This document shows, piece by piece, positions 4,400-10,882 of a stretch of 10,882 nt of DNA. Each line of letters opens with the position of its first letter. Position 1 is the first letter of the stretch. Source of the stretch: Oscillibacter sp. UBA6647. Lineage in GTDB: Bacteria > Bacillota > Clostridia > Oscillospirales > Oscillospiraceae. The DNA lies in the NCBI GenBank assembly GCA_002455655.1, contig DKLF01000041.1:1-10882 (forward strand), read 5' to 3'. Made by a program: the position numbers and the translations under genes. The notes under the pieces are model-generated. The model worked only from the letters and a program-made list of their open reading frames with translations. It ran no database searches and was not told where the DNA came from.

Positions 4400-4852
4400 A
4401 TGCTCAATAAGATTATCCTCATGGGCCGTCTCACCCGAGACCCCGAGCTGCGCCGCACAGGCAGCGGCACCGCCGTGACTTCCTTCTCTCTGGCCGTGGA
4501 TCGGGACTTCAAGTCCCAGAGCGGCGAAAAGGAGACGGATTTCATCGACATTGTCGCCTGGCGCACCACCGCAGAATTTGTGAGCAAATACTTCACCAAA
4601 GGCCGTATGGCCGTTGTGGAGGGCCGCTTGCAGCTTCGCGACTGGACCGACAAGGAGGGCGGCAAGCGCCGCTCCGCCGAAGTCGTGGCCGATAACGTGT
4701 ATTTTGGGGATTCCAAGCGCGACGGAGAGTCCGGCGGCGGTTATCACGCTCCGGCCTACGGTGCGCCCGCCGGAGGACATGCTCCGGCCCCCGTGGACGC
4801 CCACTCCGATTTTGCTGAGATCGGGGAAGAAGACGGCGAGCTGCCGTTCTGA
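4400..4852 (+). CDS. ssb: Single-stranded DNA-binding protein
   Basis: The 150-aa SSB protects ssDNA in replication, recombination and repair, working as a tetramer. The OB fold spans about residues 1-105: N-terminal MLNKIILMGRLTRDPELR, central DFIDIVAW, and the AVVEGRLQLRDW strand. A flexible Gly/Pro/Ala-rich linker (about 112-137) leads to the acidic tip ending EDGELPF, which recruits partner proteins. The start is ATG 4400 after a G-rich site overlapping the rpsF end. Placement between rpsF and rpsR is the usual Firmicutes arrangement and links SSB supply to ribosome synthesis. This host SSB is unrelated in sequence to the 87-aa phage protein at 3586-3849. Confidence 0.98.
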   Translation: MLNKIILMGRLTRDPELRRTGSGTAVTSFSLAVDRDFKSQSGEKETDFIDIVAWRTTAEFVSKYFTKGRMAVVEGRLQLRDWTDKEGGKRRSAEVVADNVYFGDSKRDGESGGGYHAPAYGAPAGGHAPAPVDAHSDFAEIGEEDGELPF

Positions 4853-4892
4853 CCGTCTGTCAGCGCCATTTTTGTAAAAGGAGGAATTTATC

Positions 4893-5147
4893 ATGGCTTA
4901 TGATCGTGATTCCAGACCCTCTCGTCCCATGAACCGGAACAAGCGCCGCAAGGTTTGCCAGTTCTGCGCGGACAAGACGGAGTTCATCGACTATAAAGAC
5001 GCCTCGAAGCTTCACCGCTTCATCTCCGAGCGGGCCAAGATTCTGCCCCGCCGCACCACCGGCACCTGTGCCATGCATCAGCGCGAGCTGACCGAGGCCA
5101 TCAAGCGTGCCCGGCAGATCGCTCTGCTGCCCTACGTCACGGACTAA
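4893..5147 (+). CDS. rpsR: 30S ribosomal protein S18
   Basis: This 84-aa protein binds S6 on the 30S platform. The start is ATG 4893 with AAAGGAGG (4876-4883) upstream. Core motifs are KRRKVCQFC, the FIDYKD segment, LHRFISERAKILPRRTTG and the C-terminal helix with KRARQIALLPY. Cys22, Cys25, Cys59 and His62 form a complete zinc-binding set, so this is the zinc-containing (C+) type rather than the zinc-free paralogue. It is the last gene of the operon, 40 nt after ssb, and is followed by a strong terminator. Confidence 0.98.
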   Translation: MAYDRDSRPSRPMNRNKRRKVCQFCADKTEFIDYKDASKLHRFISERAKILPRRTTGTCAMHQRELTEAIKRARQIALLPYVTD

Positions 5148-5212
5148 GACCTCAAGTGCTTTCCGTGGCCGGGATTGATTGAATAAGTGCCATTGTCTTC
5201 GGGCAATGTGTC

Positions 5213-5238
5213 AAAAAACCGGCTTATGCCGGTTTTTT
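5213..5238. terminator. Rho-independent terminator of rpsF-ssb-rpsR
   Basis: A perfect 11-bp inverted repeat, AAAAAACCGGC (5213-5223) and GCCGGTTTTTT (5228-5238), has a TTAT loop and a T run on either strand. It lies 65 nt after the rpsR stop and works in both orientations. Confidence 0.95.
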
Positions 5239-5270
5239 GCATGATACGCCCATTTTCTGTGGGCAAGGCA

Positions 5271-5301
5271 AGAGGCTGAGGAAGTAAATTCCTCAGCCTC
5301 T
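5271..5301. terminator. Second hairpin, possible terminator
   Basis: A perfect 13-bp stem (5271-5283 with 5289-5301, AGAGGCTGAGGAA arms) has a GTAAA loop. The following TTCATTTCAT on the plus strand is a weak T run. It may back up the previous terminator or act on the opposite strand. Confidence 0.6.
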
Positions 5302-5445
5302 TTCATTTCATATTTACCCCGATTGCAGGAATAACATATAAAGCCGCAAACCGTCAAGGCGATTCAACCCCACTTCGGCGGGATGTCGCTTCCCATTGCC
5401 CGCATATTTACGGAAATCAGGCTTCCTCGAGCTAGGCAAACAATG
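5302..5445. other. Intergenic spacer without a recognised gene
   Basis: The gap from the rpsR stop to the anti-sigma gene is about 340 bp and lies between convergent units. Apart from the three terminator-like hairpins it holds no convincing frame, promoter or known RNA. A weak GCGA...TCGC-bounded fold around 5360-5390 was seen but is not strong enough to name. Confidence 0.5.
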
Positions 5446-5476
5446 AAAAATTCCCGGCGCTTCGCGTCGGTTTTGG
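5446..5476. terminator. Terminator of the sigma/anti-sigma operon, bidirectional
   Basis: CCGGCGC (5454-5460) pairs with GCGTCGG (5464-5470) around TTC; there is one wobble on the plus strand and one mismatch on the minus strand. On the minus strand the stem is followed by a T run (5450-5446), and on the plus strand by TTTTGGTTTTTT. It lies 20 nt after the stop of the minus-strand gene. Confidence 0.8.
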
Positions 5477-5489
5477 TTTTTTCCTGTTT

Positions 5490-6659
5490 TTATTTTGCTT
5501 CCGTCAGGTCCAGCGAATAGCCGCAGAACTGGACAGAGGCAATCTGTTCCACATTCAGCGGTGCGTTGAATTCCAGCGTCACCTGCGCGCTGCTCCCGGA
5601 TGCGTCACTCCCGCTGCCCACGCCGCAGAACAGCCACGGGCCGTCCAGTACCCTTCCGTCCTTCAGCGTCACGGAATAGTCGGTAAAGCCAAACCTATCG
5701 GCCGCAGGCGTTTCCGAGGAAAAATACAGGTTCATGGAAAGAGGCGAATATTGAACGCGCTCCAGAAGATACTCCGTCCCGCTGATGATATAGTTTTCTC
5801 CAACCGGCGCCGTGCGGGCGTATTTTCCGCCGTCCTCCAAGGGGATATTCAATGTCCAGTCCCCCGTGTGCAGCATCGTATCCTCCGTGTCCCAACTGGT
5901 TTTAACCAGATTGTGCAGCTCCAGCGTATAGATTCCCGCCTCGATGGTTTCGGTGCTGTTGGTGTTGAAAATCAGGCAGAACTGATTGCTTGCCAGCTCC
6001 AGCCCCAGTTCCTCCCCCGTATACTGGTAGCTGCTGCCGTAAACCGTGGCGTTGTCCGTGATGCTTCCATCCATGTCGCCAAACATAGCCTGCCACAAAA
6101 CATCCCCATTTTCGTCCTTCTTCAGAACGGTGTCCAACTGCTTGCAGGTTACCCGCAGGGCGGTCATGGACATGTAACCGCCGGATACCGCGTCCAGCAG
6201 TTCAACGCGCAGCTCGTCCGTCTCCAGAATGATACCCAGAGCCGCGCCGTCCGTTTTGGCAAGCTGGGACATGTCGGCGACACCGGCGTCCAGCCCCAGC
6301 TCCTGCCCGAAAAAGTCAAACATATGGGTGAAAAACACCCCGCCTGTCAGGGAATACGCCAACGCGGAGCCGCCCAGCAGGGCCGCAGCGGCGGCCGCCA
6401 TCACCGCCCGCGTCATATGCCTTCTTCTGACACGCACCTCGCCGGGGCTTGCAAACGCACCATTTTGAGAGGGTTCTTCTCTGTCCCGCAAATACCGGCG
6501 GCAGTAACCCTTCGGGTCCGCCAGCATCCGCTTGAGGCGACGGCGCTGCCGCCAGGACATCCGGGGAGTTTCCTCGCTCTCCAAAGCCTGCTCCCAGTCC
6601 TCCCGCAGGGCCTCCATCAAAGCTGTTGTCAGGTTCTCATCCAGATTTAGCTTACTCAC
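5490..6659 (-). CDS. Anti-sigma-factor-like membrane protein
   Basis: The 389-aa protein has a cytoplasmic N-terminus (1-81) that is acidic then strongly basic (SWRQRRRLKRML, CRRYLRDRE), one transmembrane helix (about 82-104, Ala-rich), and a large extracellular part with alternating beta-strand character, resembling the DUF4179-type ectodomains of clostridial anti-sigma proteins. No HxxxCxxC zinc motif is present, so it is not a ZAS anti-sigma factor. The start is GTG 6659, with GGAGGGG 7 nt upstream. It overlaps the ECF sigma gene by 8 nt, which is strong evidence that it is the cognate regulator. The expected role is to hold the sigma factor at the membrane until an envelope signal releases it. 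The signal is unknown. A membrane sensor without direct sigma binding is the alternative. Confidence 0.8.
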   Translation of the reverse strand: MSKLNLDENLTTALMEALREDWEQALESEETPRMSWRQRRRLKRMLADPKGYCRRYLRDREEPSQNGAFASPGEVRVRRRHMTRAVMAAAAAALLGGSALAYSLTGGVFFTHMFDFFGQELGLDAGVADMSQLAKTDGAALGIILETDELRVELLDAVSGGYMSMTALRVTCKQLDTVLKKDENGDVLWQAMFGDMDGSITDNATVYGSSYQYTGEELGLELASNQFCLIFNTNSTETIEAGIYTLELHNLVKTSWDTEDTMLHTGDWTLNIPLEDGGKYARTAPVGENYIISGTEYLLERVQYSPLSMNLYFSSETPAADRFGFTDYSVTLKDGRVLDGPWLFCGVGSGSDASGSSAQVTLEFNAPLNVEQIASVQFCGYSLDLTEAK

Positions 6660-7185
6660 AGACGTACCCCTCCTCTTTCATGGACTCAATCAGCATCTGC
6701 CGCCCCCGCGCCACGCGGGTTTTTACCGCGCCCTCGCTGATGTGCAGCTCCCGGGCGATCTCCGCATGGCTCCACTCCGTCAAAAACCGCAGCTCCAGTA
6801 CCCTGCGATAGGTGTCGGGCATTTTGCGGATAATCTCCACCAGTGCACGGAAGCCGCCCTCTTCCGCAGGCACGGCGGGCACCTGCCTCTGCACTTCTTC
6901 ATCCATTGGCAAATCCCGCCTCTCCTTTCGTAAAAGGTCCACCGCGGCGTTTTTCGTCACCGTCACGACCCAGTAAATCCGCCGTTCCTCCGGTACTGCC
7001 TTTAAATCGTCAAAATGCTGGATGATCTTCAAAAACGCGTCGTGAACCGCGTCCTCCGCCTGCGCTTGCGAGGGCAGAATCTGCCGCGCCACACGCATCA
7101 TCCTGTTGTAAAACTGCTGATAGACCATGGCAAACAGTTCCCTGTCGCAATCCTCGTCCATCACCATAAAACAAATCGGCAGCAA
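6652..7185 (-). CDS. ECF-family RNA polymerase sigma factor
   Basis: The 177-aa protein has only regions 2 and 4. Region 2 (about 18-90) includes QAEDAVHDAFLKI and the -10 recognition helix RIYWVVTVTKNAAVDLLRK. Region 4 (about 112-165) includes the helix-turn-helix WSHAEIARELHISEGAVKTRVARGR that reads the -35 element. Start chosen: TTG 7185, because GGGGGAG lies 5-6 nt upstream; the ATGs at 7167 and 7161 have no ribosome site but cannot be excluded. It is first in an operon with the overlapping anti-sigma-like gene. A match to the ECF promoter type (TGTTAC, 17 bp, CGTCTA) lies 36 bp upstream, so it probably activates itself. Other target genes are unknown. Confidence 0.95.
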   Translation of the reverse strand: MLPICFMVMDEDCDRELFAMVYQQFYNRMMRVARQILPSQAQAEDAVHDAFLKIIQHFDDLKAVPEERRIYWVVTVTKNAAVDLLRKERRDLPMDEEVQRQVPAVPAEEGGFRALVEIIRKMPDTYRRVLELRFLTEWSHAEIARELHISEGAVKTRVARGRQMLIESMKEEGYVCE

Positions 7186-7220
7186 GCTTCTCCCCCTTTC
7201 CGCGTTTTCTCTTTGTCACA

Positions 7221-7249
7221 TAGACGTGCCGGATGTCCAAAACGTAACA
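7221..7249 (-). promoter_or_regulatory. Probable autoregulated ECF promoter
   Basis: On the minus strand TGTTAC (7249-7244), a 17-bp spacer and CGTCTA (7226-7221) resemble Bacillus ECF promoters (TGAAAC and CGTC-type elements). It stands just upstream of the sigma gene, where autoregulatory ECF promoters usually lie. No housekeeping promoter of similar quality was seen in the same gap. Confidence 0.75.
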
Positions 7250-7287
7250 TCGCAAAGAAAAAACATTTGCCTTTCTTTCGACAATGA

Positions 7288-7320
7288 GCCGCCGGTTCTG
7301 CGCTTGGCAGAGCCGGCGGC
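7288..7320 (-). terminator. Strong hairpin after xfp
   Basis: A 14-bp stem (7288-7301 with 7307-7320, one wobble pair, GCCGCCGG arms) has a 5-nt loop. It stands 27 nt after the xfp stop. No T run follows on the minus strand, so it may act as a 3' stabiliser or a non-canonical terminator. It separates xfp from the ECF promoter. Confidence 0.6.
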
Positions 7321-7346
7321 CCGGTAATTATTTCTTCAGCGGCTTC

Positions 7347-9713
7347 TTACCCGCGCCACTTCCAGTCGCGGATTTCCGGAAGGTCCTCGCCGTATTCCCG
7401 GATATACTGGCCGTGCTCCACCAGCTTGTCGTTCATCTCCTGAATGAGATGGGCGCTGCGTCCCGTCAGCTCCGGCAGATAGCGCAGGACGTTTTTCACC
7501 AGATGGAACCGGTCCACCTCGTTCTGTACCCGCATATCAAAGGGAGTGGTGATCGTCCCCTCCTCCTTATAGCCATACACATGGATGTTGCGGTTGTGGC
7601 GGCGGTAGGTCAGCTCGTGAATCAGGGTGTGATAGCCGTGGAATGCAAAAATGATGGGCTTATCCACCGTAAACAGCGCGTCATACTCCGGGTCACTGAG
7701 CCCGTGGGGATGCTCTGCGGCGGGCTGGAGCTTCATCAAGTCCACCACGTTGACCACCCGAATTTTAATGGACGGCATCCTATCCCGCAGAATGGTCACC
7801 GCCGCCAGCGTCTCCAGCGTCGGCGTATCGCCGCAGCAGGCCATCACCACGTCCGGCTCGCTTCCCTGATCGCTGCTGGCCCAGTTCCAGATGCCAACAC
7901 CCTGCGTACAGTGCTTCACAGCCTGCTCCATGGTCAGCCACTGGGGCCGGGGATGCTTGCTGGTCACCAGCACGTTCACATAGTCCCGGCTCTTGATACA
8001 GTGGTCGAAGCAGCTAAGCAGGCAGTTGGCGTCCGGCGGCAGGTAAAGCCGCACCACGTCAGCCTTTTTGTTGGCGATGTGGTCCAAAAACCCCGGGTCC
8101 TGATGGGTAAAGCCGTTGTGATCCTGCTGCCAGACATTAGAGGAAAGAATCAGATTCAAAGAGGAAATCGACTCTCTCCAAGGCAGTTCGTTGCAGGTTT
8201 TCAGCCACTTGGCGTGCTGGGCGCACATAGAGTCCACGATACGGATAAACGCCTCATAGCTGGCGAAGAAGCCATGCCGCCCGGTAAGGAGATACCCCTC
8301 CAGCATTCCCTCGCACATATGCTCGGAGAGCATGGAATCCATCACCCGCCCGTCGGCGGCAAGGAATTCGTCTCCTTCCACCGTAACGCTGTTCCAGCTT
8401 CGGCCCGTGACCTCGAACACCTTGCCAAGGCGATTGCTCATGGTTTCGTCCGGCCCAAAAATACGGAAGTTCTTCGCGTCGGCGTTCAGCCGGAAGGTAT
8501 CCCGCACATAGCCACCCAGCTCGATCATGTCCTGCGCTTCCACCGCGCCGGGGGCGGGGACCTCCACCGCGTAGTCCCGGAAATCCGGCAGTCGCAGGTC
8601 CCGGCGGAGCTTTCCGCCGTTGGCGTGAGGATTTGCACCCATGCGGCGCCCACCCTCCGGGGCAAGCGCCTCAAGCGCGGAAATCAGCCGCCCACTCTCG
8701 TCGAACAACTCCTCCGGACGGTAGCTCAAAAGCCATTCTTCCAGCATCTTGAGGTGCTCCGGTTTCTCCATGGAGATGGGCACCTGATGAGCACGGAAGG
8801 TTCCCTCGACCTTTTTTCCATCCACTTCCTTGGGCCCTGTCCAGCCCTTGGGGGTCCGCAGCACGATCATAGGCCACGCTCTGGAAGTCGTCTCCCCGGC
8901 CTTGGCGGCTGCCTGAATGGCCTGAATCTCGGCCATCACCGTATCCAGCGTGTCCGCCATCAGGCGGTGCATGGTCATGGGGTCGTCTCCCTCCACAAAG
9001 TGGGCCTTCCAGCCGCAGCCCTTGAAATAGCTGTCAATCTGCTCATGGCTCATCCGGGCAAAGAGAGTGGGGTTGCTGATTTTATAGCCGTTCAGATGAA
9101 GGATAGGCAGCACTGCGCCGTCGGCGGCGGGGTTCAAAAACTGGTTGCCAAGCCACGAGGTCGCCAGCGGGCCTGTCTCCGCCTCGCCGTCGCCCACGGT
9201 GACGGCGGCGATCAGGCCAGGGTTGTCAAACACCGCGCCATAGGCGTGGGACAGGCAATAGCCCAGCTCGCCGCCCTCGTTGATGGAGCCCGGGGTCTCC
9301 GGGGCCACATGGCTTGCGATGCCGCCGGGGAAGGAAAACTGCTTGCACAGCTTTTGCAGACCCTCCATATCCCGGCTCACGTTGGGGTACACCTCGCTGT
9401 AAGTCCCCTCCAAATAGGTGTTGGACACGAAGAAGTTGCCCCCGTGACCCGGCCCGGAGAGAAAAATCATGTCCTGATCGTACTGCTTAATGATGCGGTT
9501 CAGGTGGACGTACACGAAGTTTTGCCCGGGGACAGTGCCCCAGTGGCCCACAATCTTCTTTTTTATCTGATCCGCGCGCAAAGGCTCCCGCAGCAGGGGA
9601 TTCTTCAACAGATAAAGCTGCGCCGCGGACAGGTAGTTTGCCGCCCGCCAATAGGCGTCCATCTTTTTCAGGTATTCCTCTGTCAACGGCTGTTTTTCCA
9701 TGTATTCGCTCAT
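7347..9713 (-). CDS. xfp: Xylulose-5-phosphate/fructose-6-phosphate phosphoketolase
   Basis: This 788-aa thiamine-diphosphate enzyme splits xylulose 5-phosphate with phosphate into acetyl phosphate and glyceraldehyde 3-phosphate; many members also act on fructose 6-phosphate. Seen: GHWGTVPGQN (56-65), SGPGHGG (86-92), the family signature EGGELGY (146-152), and GDGEAETGPL (174-183) followed by ILHLNGYKI, the cofactor-binding motif. The central and C-terminal transketolase-like domains include GPDETMSNR and HQDPGF. Length is normal for the family. Start chosen: ATG 9713, because GGAGG lies 7 nt upstream; an ATG at 9731 overlaps that site. Dual substrate use cannot be read from sequence. The ribokinase gene lies about 200 bp upstream on the same strand, suggesting pentose use. 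The acetyl phosphate would give ATP through acetate kinase. Confidence 0.97.
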   Translation of the reverse strand: MSEYMEKQPLTEEYLKKMDAYWRAANYLSAAQLYLLKNPLLREPLRADQIKKKIVGHWGTVPGQNFVYVHLNRIIKQYDQDMIFLSGPGHGGNFFVSNTYLEGTYSEVYPNVSRDMEGLQKLCKQFSFPGGIASHVAPETPGSINEGGELGYCLSHAYGAVFDNPGLIAAVTVGDGEAETGPLATSWLGNQFLNPAADGAVLPILHLNGYKISNPTLFARMSHEQIDSYFKGCGWKAHFVEGDDPMTMHRLMADTLDTVMAEIQAIQAAAKAGETTSRAWPMIVLRTPKGWTGPKEVDGKKVEGTFRAHQVPISMEKPEHLKMLEEWLLSYRPEELFDESGRLISALEALAPEGGRRMGANPHANGGKLRRDLRLPDFRDYAVEVPAPGAVEAQDMIELGGYVRDTFRLNADAKNFRIFGPDETMSNRLGKVFEVTGRSWNSVTVEGDEFLAADGRVMDSMLSEHMCEGMLEGYLLTGRHGFFASYEAFIRIVDSMCAQHAKWLKTCNELPWRESISSLNLILSSNVWQQDHNGFTHQDPGFLDHIANKKADVVRLYLPPDANCLLSCFDHCIKSRDYVNVLVTSKHPRPQWLTMEQAVKHCTQGVGIWNWASSDQGSEPDVVMACCGDTPTLETLAAVTILRDRMPSIKIRVVNVVDLMKLQPAAEHPHGLSDPEYDALFTVDKPIIFAFHGYHTLIHELTYRRHNRNIHVYGYKEEGTITTPFDMRVQNEVDRFHLVKNVLRYLPELTGRSAHLIQEMNDKLVEHGQYIREYGEDLPEIRDWKWRG

Positions 9714-9735
9714 ACTGAAACCTCCATTCATTCAT

Positions 9736-9749
9736 GCCGCCCTTGCGGC
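9736..9749 (-). promoter_or_regulatory. Small hairpin before the xfp ribosome site
   Basis: GCCGC/GCGGC with a 4-nt loop sits 12 nt upstream of the xfp GGAGG site. The 200-bp gap up to the ribokinase stop also holds a GC-rich weak stem near 9872-9886. No convincing promoter was found, so xfp may be read from its own weak promoter or from the ribokinase transcript. Confidence 0.3.
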
Positions 9750-9913
9750 TCTTTCTCATGTTGGCCCATCGGGCACAAATTGTTATGCACACATCATTTA
9801 GATGGTCATTCCAAGTTTTCTCCGGGGATCGCCTTTAATACAGCTTCGCGGGGCTTCCCACCGGTTAAATCAGGGCCGCGCCGCCCCACCTTCGTAAGTC
9901 CGAAGTCCTGTCT

Positions 9914-10882
9914 TTACCGCAGTGCGTCCAACTCCGAGATGTCAAACCCTCTGTACTCCCGTTCCCACAGCAGGGCCTGCACTTCCTCCAATGTGGGGAG
10001 GGACGGCATGGCTCCTATCCGGGATACGGTGATGGCGGCGGCGTGGGCGGCAAAGGCCAGCGCCTGCTCTCGGGGCAGCCCTGCGGCCTGCCCGGTGCAA
10101 AAAGCCGCCACAAAAGAGTCTCCGGCGGCGGTGGGATCCTTCACCTCGGACATTTTCACGCAGGGGGTATAGGCAATTTCGCCGGAGCCTGCCACGACGG
10201 AGCCGTTTTCACCCAGCGTAATCATCACGTTTTCCACTCCACGGCGGAGCAGCGCCGCCGAAACCGCCTCCACGTCTCCCCGGTCAACGCCGCGTTCGTC
10301 CACCCGCAGGGGTAGGCCCGTGAGGAGCGCTGCCTCGTGCTCATTGGGCGAAAGGTAGGTGACGCAGCGCAATAGTTCCTCCGGAAGCACCGCCGCCGGG
10401 GCGGGATTCAGCATCACGGGTACTCCCGACGCCTTGGCGTACTGCGCCACAGCCACATTGATCTCTATGGGAATCTCAAGCTGAAGCAGCACCAGATCAA
10501 AGTACCCGATTTCGTCTTTCAGCCATGCAACCTGCTGGCAGGTTGTTGAATAGTTTGCCCCGGGAACCACCGTAATACGATTTTGCACGCCGTTTTCCGT
10601 GACCTCCAGAAGAATGTGAGCAATGCCGGTGGCTTTGGCTGGGTCGGTCAGCACCCGGCTCACATCCACACCCGAGCGCTCTGCCGCGCCAAGCAGTTCA
10701 CCACCGAAAGCGTCGTCTCCCACCTGTCCCACCATAGTGACTTCCGCGCCTAAGCGGGCGCATTGAACCGCCTGATTCGAGCCCTTTCCCCCGGGCGCAG
10801 TACGAAAATCGGTCCCAATGACCGTCTCTCCCGCAGACGGCGCTCTGGGCGTGGACGCAATCAAATCCATCATAAAGCTGCC
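9914..10882 (-). CDS. rbsK: Ribokinase (PfkB family), 5' end missing
   Basis: The visible 322 residues begin with GSFMMDL, which matches the inside of the family's first strand (typically VVGSxxxD), so roughly the first ten residues lie beyond the window; the ATG at 10873 is internal. The enzyme phosphorylates D-ribose to ribose 5-phosphate with ATP. PfkB signature 1 is seen as APGGKGSNQAVQCARLG, and signature 2 as DPTAAGDSF with the catalytic Asp and anion-hole AAGD, the same variant as in E. coli RbsK. The GETVIG and sugar-contact regions are intact. The length fits ribokinase (about 305-330). Related sugar kinases of the family are possible, but GGKGSNQA strongly favours ribokinase. It is followed on the same strand by xfp. 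Confidence 0.9.
   Translation of the reverse strand, partial: GSFMMDLIASTPRAPSAGETVIGTDFRTAPGGKGSNQAVQCARLGAEVTMVGQVGDDAFGGELLGAAERSGVDVSRVLTDPAKATGIAHILLEVTENGVQNRITVVPGANYSTTCQQVAWLKDEIGYFDLVLLQLEIPIEINVAVAQYAKASGVPVMLNPAPAAVLPEELLRCVTYLSPNEHEAALLTGLPLRVDERGVDRGDVEAVSAALLRRGVENVMITLGENGSVVAGSGEIAYTPCVKMSEVKDPTAAGDSFVAAFCTGQAAGLPREQALAFAAHAAAITVSRIGAMPSLPTLEEVQALLWEREYRGFDISELDALR

Noticed and set aside
4277..4894. 205-codon minus-strand open frame across ssb
   Set aside because: Shadow of ssb, whose protein is certain.
5200..5402. 9-bp inverted pair CGGGCAATG (5200-5208) and CATTGCCCG (5394-5402)
   Set aside because: Too short and too far apart, with other hairpins between; likely chance.
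5751..6650. 299-codon plus-strand open frame opposite the anti-sigma gene
   Set aside because: Low-complexity composition and no start signal; the minus-strand gene has membrane helix, overlap with the sigma gene and a terminator.
7284..10172. 962-codon plus-strand open frame opposite xfp and ribokinase
   Set aside because: Antisense shadow of GC-rich genes: rich in His, Arg, Pro and Gly with no domain or ribosome site; the minus strand encodes clear enzymes.
1..10882. CRISPR array or insertion sequence
   Set aside because: No regularly spaced repeats, no transposase frame and no terminal inverted repeats with target duplication were seen.

Overview
The window joins a small filamentous-phage-like prophage (left, about 1-3940, left end beyond the window) to a chromosomal segment of a fairly GC-rich, low-GC-lineage (Firmicutes/Clostridia) host. 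Evidence for the host is the rpsF-ssb-rpsR operon with strong AGGAGG ribosome sites, an ECF sigma/anti-sigma pair, a phosphoketolase and a ribokinase. An Oscillospiraceae gut anaerobe would fit, but the genus cannot be read from the sequence alone.

Prophage (minus strand unless stated, in transcription order): an 87-aa protein in the place of a gene V ssDNA-binding protein (3849-3586); two GC-rich hairpins, one with a 12-base homopolymer; a Rep_trans-type replication initiator (3464-2463); a hairpin touching its stop codon; a tRNA-Glu(UUC) (2402-2327); a major-coat-like small membrane protein (frame 2301-2119) followed by a rho-independent terminator; two more one- or two-helix small proteins (56 and 59 aa); and a long secreted pIII-like protein that starts with GTG at 1206 and runs off the left edge. 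The order replication, major coat, terminator, small minor proteins, large adsorption protein matches the inovirus (M13-like) plan. The assembly ATPase (pI/Zot) is not in the window and would be expected further left.

Two things break the plan. A self-contained plus-strand unit (promoter 1157-1185, two overlapping membrane-protein genes 1248-1689, terminator 1694-1724) is inserted antisense between the small coat genes and the pIII-like gene, and looks like a lysogeny-expressed accessory cassette. A tRNA gene sits 15 nt upstream of the coat gene ribosome site, and the coat frame has no ordinary start codon where that ribosome site points.

Host segment: a terminator-like hairpin (3951-3977) separates the prophage from a sigma-A promoter (3986-4013) that drives rpsF-ssb-rpsR. 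A terminator cluster follows (5213-5470). Then, all on the minus strand, come an anti-sigma-like membrane protein and its ECF sigma factor (cotranscribed from a probable autoregulated ECF promoter at 7249-7221), a phosphoketolase gene xfp, and the 5'-truncated end of a ribokinase gene. Ribokinase plus phosphoketolase suggests ribose carbon is routed through pentose phosphates to acetyl phosphate.
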